Origin: Candidatus Nanoarchaeia archaeon
Lineage (GTDB): Archaea; Nanoarchaeota; Nanoarchaeia; SCGC-AAA011-G17; JAFCDX01
DNA: 64,000 nucleotides
Assembly: GCA_028717785.1 (NCBI GenBank)
Contig: JAQUND010000004.1
Location: 1-64,000, forward strand
Direction: 5' to 3'
The notes under the pieces are model-generated. The model was not told where the DNA came from. It did not search any database and was given only the letters and a program-made list of their open reading frames with translations. Within the stretch, counting starts at the first letter, position 1. Each line of letters starts with the position of its first letter. This document shows, one piece after another, positions 59,501 through 64,000 of the stretch. Made by a program: the position numbers and the translations under genes.

Positions 59501-60008
59501 AATTGGGGATGCTTTAATTGGTCATGATAATTTAGGTTTAAATGTTGGTGGAGTTTATGATTTAAACAGTTTAGAACAAAAAGATCCACATTACGATGCT
59601 CATGGAACTGATTCAATGGTTTACATTGGTCCTTATATAGAAATTGATCCTTTAATGATAGAAACATATTTCGAACAATATTCAAAATATAATGCAGAAT
59701 TAGAAAAAAATTTAGTTGGTAATTCAGCTGGATTTTATTTAAGTTACGATTATCCAAAATTTACAACTACAGTTTATGGTGAATTTCCAATATCAAATGA
59801 TGATTTAAGAGTTAAAGATTTTGGTGTTGGAGTTTCTATACCAGTAATTAAAAATGAATTATACCTTAATGCAAATGGTGGATATATGCAAGAATCATAT
59901 AACGAAGGCAGAAATGACATTGATAATGAAGAAACATATGGTGCACTTGGATTAAGCACTGCAAAATATAATAACTTTAGACCAAATATGGTAAAAACAT
60001 TACACTAA
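56598..60008 (+). CDS. Surface protein with Ser/Thr/Gly repeats and beta-barrel-like C-terminus, 1136 aa
   Basis: An N-terminal cytoplasmic tail and transmembrane segment (LKNTLIGLLAAGMLFSGGFG, near 26-45). A domain near 150-290 resembles the surface protein at 34829. Linkers carry repeated (T/S)QSGST units (near 315-410) and a low-complexity Gln/Asn/Ser run (near 790-840). The last 280 residues show alternating hydrophobic/polar strands with aromatic ends, for example NRIGGTVGFANSNVDI, LDVETYGGYNRTFSD and DFGVGVSIPVIKNELYLNAN, looking like an autotransporter or outer-membrane beta-barrel. That is unexpected in an archaeon. TATA TTTATATA lies at 56543-56550. Confidence 0.78.
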   Translation: MAEENKKKSNPEPSLDPKSKPKTHRLKNTLIGLLAAGMLFSGGFGTYQYNINKCDIKKGLMDTIGCISSGLISGKQTNSNTSLYDGSTDGLYNDSSISDGYTLKKPNAKINPIAKAIADGDSVSIDSKGKVTIIPKHNSNSTTKHNSISMEGYAIRSPGIYGYTEDNATPGTENYKDKEGKVHFAEEKGLAYQVDGNTIQILANQIDVNYGSINSGGHLVNGNIVNGGLEAVIFDEDGKTLKIPLDQNGFGSGQLDDNNYRLVTITSPQAPKASEEYAKELIIASAPFNENMKNVKIEKMIQNGYVSQNNQTNETASTQSGSTSSGEILSTLEGSSSEPTTSNGSSVTSTQSGSTTEPTIANVIEGSTEYNPTIANGSTTSSEQYVAPVAQSGSTSAPEVAPGSTSIEYQGAQSNTIQNLAPRMLPGFTGTVQKDLPIKVQLSGEDPEGNLINFILLPNQEDEANLKKYMDDYGLSLEQPTATEGNISRLKLTTQKPVQQNLEVRICACDPDHQLSNVNFSVQDQCGHFTIGPINDYTILPETMAGSTVQSGQIQEETIVENNPYTLSIRHKDSSNLLDLENSESNPNDLRRFYMNHDTFNGDYIIHVDPTVTDNTQSANGLSLESINTKMPEILELTAFTANGLSIEDKLKVENGEARLKRKNLNDEYVSIIIKDPVSRDKLVIKTGTDAPAYLLYNMDGELVDLKRVGGDVNDNSLPEGRYQVVRNPAEIPLHDTFKITVKQNGQEIKLENDSTFKFTPGSNFEILSEAHSAEADLDRFYIEVPKQDQNNQNSNSQNSNSQNSNSQSNQQNNNSSSQNSNQSSSQSNNQPNTQTNSKPNTNANLVSRIDLAAEAGIGKLHSTYDFPTSEMRLNGNELFTNIDGTYSFNDKNRIGGTVGFANSNVDIEDNIGNSKSNAYNIGAYTINQFPVGALDVETYGGYNRTFSDINTEVYHTKVDQSLTRDRIIGDALIGHDNLGLNVGGVYDLNSLEQKDPHYDAHGTDSMVYIGPYIEIDPLMIETYFEQYSKYNAELEKNLVGNSAGFYLSYDYPKFTTTVYGEFPISNDDLRVKDFGVGVSIPVIKNELYLNANGGYMQESYNEGRNDIDNEETYGALGLSTAKYNNFRPNMVKTLH
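57545..57790 (+). repeat. Imperfect Ser/Thr/Gly-rich repeat region
   Basis: Recurring units around AGTACTCAATCAGGTTCAAC and related CAGGTTCAAC cores encode (ST)QSGST-type residues within the 1136-aa protein. They form a flexible linker likely to be O-glycosylated. Copy number may vary between strains. Confidence 0.7.
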
Positions 60009-60031
60009 TAGTAAGTCAATAGAAAGGTAAA

Positions 60032-63000
60032 ATGAAATTTAGTTGGGGGTTAGTAGGAGTAATAGTATTCGCTTTTTTAATAGTTTTAGCTCCAGTATTT
60101 TCAGCTGCTTCTGTTACAATTAATCCAGCAAATCCAACTGATAATGATGCTTTAACTTGTTTAATAAATAATAATACAAAAAATTTTAATGCTCATTGGA
60201 AAGGTTCTGGGGTTACAAAACAAAATATTATTGCAAATCCATTACCTGCTTCAAAAACAAAAATAGGTAAAGTAACTTGTGAAGCTTATGTTCCTAATCC
60301 AATAACTAAAGTTCCTGTTTTAGTTGGAAGTGCTTCTGTAAATATTTTAAATGGTCCTTCTTGTACAAATAATACTAATCCAGTATTTAATTTAACTAAT
60401 TATAATATAAATCAAAATACTAGAGAAATGGTTAATTTGCAAAATTATCTTTTTGATCTAGAAAATAATAATGTTTCTTTAAGTGTTGTTAATGATACTA
60501 ATGTAGATTGTTCAATTTCAAATAATATTTTAACAATACAATCAAATAATTATTATGGAAATGCTTCTTGTACAATTAGAGCAGCTGATTCATGTAATTA
60601 TACTGATTATGTATTAAATGTGAATGTTAATTTTGTTGATACTACAGCACCAATTGTCTCTTTAATAGATCATGTTATTTTTGATGAAGATACAAATGCA
60701 ACTTTAGATTTGAATAATTATGTTAATGATGTAGATAATAATAAATCAGAATTAACTTGGAATTATACAAACAATCATAATATACAAATTAATATAATAA
60801 ATAATGTTGTTACTTTTACTGCAGCAGCAAATTGGTCTGGACAAGAAGATATTACATTCACTGCTTATGATCCAGCTGGAAATTATGGACAAGATAATGT
60901 TAGAGTTATTGTTAATCCAGTTAACGATATGCCTTGGATTAATCCTGTTATTCCAGATCAAACAGCAACAGAAGATGGTGCTCAATGGACTTTAGATTTA
61001 AAAAATTATCAACATGATGTTGAAGTTGGTCCATTAACTTGGTTAGTTTCAAATGTAGACAATTCATTATTAAATATTATAATTGATAGTAATAATATAG
61101 CTGTATTTAATTTAGTTCCAAATAAACATGGAAATAATACAATAACATTTACTTTAAGAGATGCTTATGGTGCAAATGTTTCTCAAAATGTTTTAGTAAC
61201 TGTAGATCATTTAAATCATGTTCCAGTTATAAATACATTCAGTCCAATTTTGAATTATTCTTTAAATGAAGGTAGTTCACAATTATTTACAATTACAGCA
61301 TCAGATATAGATAGTGATAATTTAACATATTCATGGTTATTAGATGGAGTAGAAGTTTCTACTTTAAACAATTATACTTTTAATGCATTAAATGGACCAG
61401 AAACACATTCATTAATTGCAAATGTTTCAGATGGAATTTTATCTGCAAATATTAAATGGACAATAAATGTTTTAAATGTTGTTCCAGTAATTAATGCTTC
61501 AGCAAATATAGTAAATGAATCACAAGCTACAATTGTAACAGCAACTGCAACTGATGCAGGTCTAAATGATACTATAAGATATTCATTTGATTTTAATAAC
61601 GATGGTTCTTATGAAGTTTTAAATTCATTAAATAATATTGCAAATTATACTTGGAATGACAATGGAAATTATCAAGTTAAAGTTGTTGCAGATGATCAAG
61701 ATGGTGGAGTTGCTTCAATTATAATTAATGTACAAGTTCTTGATTTAAAACCAACTGCAGTAATAACTGCTGATCCATTAGTACAAAATGAAGGAAGTTC
61801 ATTAACATTCTATGGAAATAATTCATATTCATTTCCAGATACAATAAGTACATATGAATGGGATTGGAATTACAATGGAATTAATTTCGTAGCACAAGAT
61901 ACAGGAATTAGTTCCAGTCATATTTGGATGGATAATGGAATCTATAATGTTGGATTGAGAGTAATCGATGAAGATGGATCAACTAATATTAGTAATATAA
62001 CTGTAACAATTAATGATTTAACACCAAGTGTAAATTTCAAATTTTCAAGTAATAATAGTTTTATAGAACCAAGTACCGTTTCATTTATTGATAATAGTAC
62101 TTCATTCCCAGATACAATTGTTTCATGGTCTTGGGATTTTAATAATGATTTAGTAGAAGATTCAAATATACAATATCCAACACATGATTTTATACAAAAT
62201 GGAATTTATCCAGTAACTTTAACGGTTACAGATGAAGATGGTTCAAATAATTCAACAACAATGAATGTTGTAATTAATGATACTCATCCATTAATAACAA
62301 GTTTATCTGGAAATTTAAATATTTTAGAAGGAACTGAAGCAACATTTAATTCTTTAATAAAAAGTTATGATGGAATTGTTAATTATGAATGGAATTTCAA
62401 TGATGGAAATGTAACTAATACTAATTTAGGAAATATAAATCATTTATTTGTACAAAATGGAACTTATAATGTTGTATTAACTGTTTATGAAACAGATGGA
62501 GATTATAATACTTCAACTTGGAATATAACTGTTCAAGATACTTTACCACAAGTATTTATTAATTCAAATGGAACATTTGTTGATGAAGGACAACCTTTAC
62601 AATTTTATGGAAATAATTCAAATGCTTATGATGGAATACAATCTTACTTATGGAATTTTTCAGATGGTTCAACAAGTAACTTAGTAAATCCAGTTCATGT
62701 ATTTGTAAATGATGGAGTTTATGATGTTTATTTAACAATAACAGATAATGATAATAGTATTAATGTAACAAGATTAAGTATTGCTGTTATGGATGTAAAT
62801 CCACTTGCTAATTTTACATTTAATCCAGTAAATCCAATTGAAACAGATTTAGTTTCATTTAGTGATTTATCATATACATATGATAATATAACTAATTATT
62901 CATGGAATTTTGGAGATGGAAATACAACTTATTCAGTACAAAATCCAAGCCATAATTATGAATCAGGTAATTATAATATTACTTTAACTGTTTATGAAAA

Positions 63001-64000
63001 AGATGGAGATTCAAGTTCAATTACTAAAAATATAATTGTTAATGATACTAAACCAGTTGCAAGTTTTAGTTATTTACCAAATCCAGCTTCTGAATGGGAT
63101 AATATAACATTTACAAGTACAAGTACTTATATTCATGATCCAATTGTTTCATGGTTATGGAACTTTGGAGATTCAAATGCATTAAATGGACAAATAGTAA
63201 ATCATATTTATAATTCAAATGGAACTTATAATGTTTCTTTAACTGTAACTGATATCGATGGAAGTGTTTCACAAACTTCACAATTAATTAATATTTTAAA
63301 TGTTCCAGTTGTAGTTAGTTTAAATGCAAATCCATTAAATGGAAATGAACCATTAAATGTTTCATTTACATGTACTGCAACTGGAAATGCACCATTCACA
63401 TATTCATTTAATTTCTTAACTGGAAGTATTATGACAAATAGTTCAAGCTTTACTGTAAATACAATATATAATAATGGAACTTATAATGCAATTTGTAATG
63501 TAGTTGATGCTGATGGAGATAATAGTTATACAAATCAAACAATAACAGTAAATGATTTATCACCAAGTACAGCATTTTATTTTGTTCCAATAAGTCCAAT
63601 TGAAAATGAAACTATTAATTTTACAGATAATTCAACTTATGTTGTAGATCCAATTGTTTCTTATTTATGGAATTTCGGAGATGGAAATACAAATATTTCA
63701 AAAAATCCTAGTCATAATTATTTACAAAATGGAATTTATTTAGTAACTTTAACAACTAAAGATTTAGATGGATCAACTAATTCAACTACAAATCAAATTG
63801 TTGTTGGTAGTAGTGCTTTAACTGCATCAATAGTTGCTAATAATGTAGAAAAAGAAGGAGTTAATGTTCAATTTACAGGATTTGGAACTGGTTATGATCA
63901 ACCATTAACATATTCATGGAACTTTGGAGATTCTTTAAATGCTACTTTTGGAAATGGACAAATTGTAAATCACGTTTATACACAAAACGGAACTTATACT
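60032..64000 (+). CDS. Giant PKD-repeat surface protein (partial, runs off the end)
   Basis: It starts with ATG at 60032, 24 bases after the previous stop, with a signal peptide (LVGVIVFAFLIVLAPVFSA). The frame stays open through 64000, giving 1323 codons so far. The first part (to about residue 470) has cadherin/Ig-like repeats (IFDEDTNATLDLNNYVND; NPVIPDQTATEDGAQWTLDL). From about residue 470 on there are many PKD domains with NFGDGNT, WNFGDS and YxWNF motifs and VTLTVTDxDGS ends. N-x-S/T sites are dense, so heavy N-glycosylation is likely. It is probably an adhesin or S-layer-associated filament. Confidence 0.9.
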   Translation, partial: MKFSWGLVGVIVFAFLIVLAPVFSAASVTINPANPTDNDALTCLINNNTKNFNAHWKGSGVTKQNIIANPLPASKTKIGKVTCEAYVPNPITKVPVLVGSASVNILNGPSCTNNTNPVFNLTNYNINQNTREMVNLQNYLFDLENNNVSLSVVNDTNVDCSISNNILTIQSNNYYGNASCTIRAADSCNYTDYVLNVNVNFVDTTAPIVSLIDHVIFDEDTNATLDLNNYVNDVDNNKSELTWNYTNNHNIQINIINNVVTFTAAANWSGQEDITFTAYDPAGNYGQDNVRVIVNPVNDMPWINPVIPDQTATEDGAQWTLDLKNYQHDVEVGPLTWLVSNVDNSLLNIIIDSNNIAVFNLVPNKHGNNTITFTLRDAYGANVSQNVLVTVDHLNHVPVINTFSPILNYSLNEGSSQLFTITASDIDSDNLTYSWLLDGVEVSTLNNYTFNALNGPETHSLIANVSDGILSANIKWTINVLNVVPVINASANIVNESQATIVTATATDAGLNDTIRYSFDFNNDGSYEVLNSLNNIANYTWNDNGNYQVKVVADDQDGGVASIIINVQVLDLKPTAVITADPLVQNEGSSLTFYGNNSYSFPDTISTYEWDWNYNGINFVAQDTGISSSHIWMDNGIYNVGLRVIDEDGSTNISNITVTINDLTPSVNFKFSSNNSFIEPSTVSFIDNSTSFPDTIVSWSWDFNNDLVEDSNIQYPTHDFIQNGIYPVTLTVTDEDGSNNSTTMNVVINDTHPLITSLSGNLNILEGTEATFNSLIKSYDGIVNYEWNFNDGNVTNTNLGNINHLFVQNGTYNVVLTVYETDGDYNTSTWNITVQDTLPQVFINSNGTFVDEGQPLQFYGNNSNAYDGIQSYLWNFSDGSTSNLVNPVHVFVNDGVYDVYLTITDNDNSINVTRLSIAVMDVNPLANFTFNPVNPIETDLVSFSDLSYTYDNITNYSWNFGDGNTTYSVQNPSHNYESGNYNITLTVYEKDGDSSSITKNIIVNDTKPVASFSYLPNPASEWDNITFTSTSTYIHDPIVSWLWNFGDSNALNGQIVNHIYNSNGTYNVSLTVTDIDGSVSQTSQLINILNVPVVVSLNANPLNGNEPLNVSFTCTATGNAPFTYSFNFLTGSIMTNSSSFTVNTIYNNGTYNAICNVVDADGDNSYTNQTITVNDLSPSTAFYFVPISPIENETINFTDNSTYVVDPIVSYLWNFGDGNTNISKNPSHNYLQNGIYLVTLTTKDLDGSTNSTTNQIVVGSSALTASIVANNVEKEGVNVQFTGFGTGYDQPLTYSWNFGDSLNATFGNGQIVNHVYTQNGTYT

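Noticed and set aside
57025..59959. Antisense open frames in the Ser/Gln-rich surface gene, and others at 60752-60995
   Set aside because: They are low-complexity mirror images of the real coding strand without start signals.
7084..64000. 5S rRNA gene
   Set aside because: I found no sequence with the 5S length and arms, in particular not downstream of 23S.

Overview
This window is A+T-rich archaeal DNA. The gene content points to a small-genome DPANN archaeon of the Woesearchaeota/Pacearchaeota (Nanoarchaeota-like) type. Archaeal markers are EF-1A followed by S10, a 33-codon eL41, an archaeal rRNA operon with tRNA-Ala(TGC) between 16S and 23S, archaeal TrpRS, archaeal CCA-adding enzyme, a proteasome beta subunit, aCPSF1 (FttA), a presenilin-like protease, bulge-helix-bulge tRNA introns, and TATA/BRE promoters placed close to start codons. 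The phylum is my inference from this content; no 16S search was possible.

Layout. 1-2 kb: translation genes (EF-1A tail, S10, eL41), small unknowns and a four-helix-bundle protein. 2-7.1 kb: 16S, tRNA-Ala and 23S, the 23S being split by a self-splicing-type group I intron. 7-12 kb: DUF4416 protein, PolX, tandem small paralogs, tRNA-Ile(TAT), a radical SAM protein and a RelE-type toxin-antitoxin pair. 12-19 kb: a complete diversity-generating retroelement (DGR) with one template repeat, a reverse transcriptase and three target genes interleaved with a MoxR-type AAA+ ATPase, a metallopeptidase-VWA protein and a ribbon-helix-helix protein. 19-22.4 kb: a YchF-type GTPase gene whose 3' end was replaced by a LAGLIDADG homing-endonuclease insertion. 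22.4-32 kb: ABC exporter, TrpRS, MNT-HEPN and PIN-type modules, TrmB regulator, and an ArvA/B/C-like vesiculation operon. 32-43 kb: a cell-surface block (lytic transglycosylase, PKD proteins, a probable S-layer protein, NEW3/CARDB-like proteins). 43-54.6 kb: SMC, RNase HII, a second LAGLIDADG gene abutting a twice-interrupted initiator tRNA, presenilin homologue, another RelE-type pair, CCA enzyme, proteasome beta, aCPSF1 and tRNA-Ser(GCT). 54.7-64 kb: a second surface block with a zinc protease, a 1136-residue protein ending in a beta-barrel-like domain, and the start of a giant PKD-repeat protein that runs off the end.

The most striking system is the 12-19 kb operon. Three proteins share an almost identical N-terminal tag, have diverged middles, and end in an 84-bp variable repeat that differs from the template almost only at adenines. 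They alternate with a MoxR ATPase and a protein joining an HExxH metallopeptidase-like region to a VWA domain. My inference is that the ATPase/VWA machine acts on, or is directed by, the hypervariable proteins through their common tag. Second in interest are the two homing-endonuclease loci, which share an upstream element whose core is inverted between copies, and the density of tRNA introns: seven in four of the five tRNAs.
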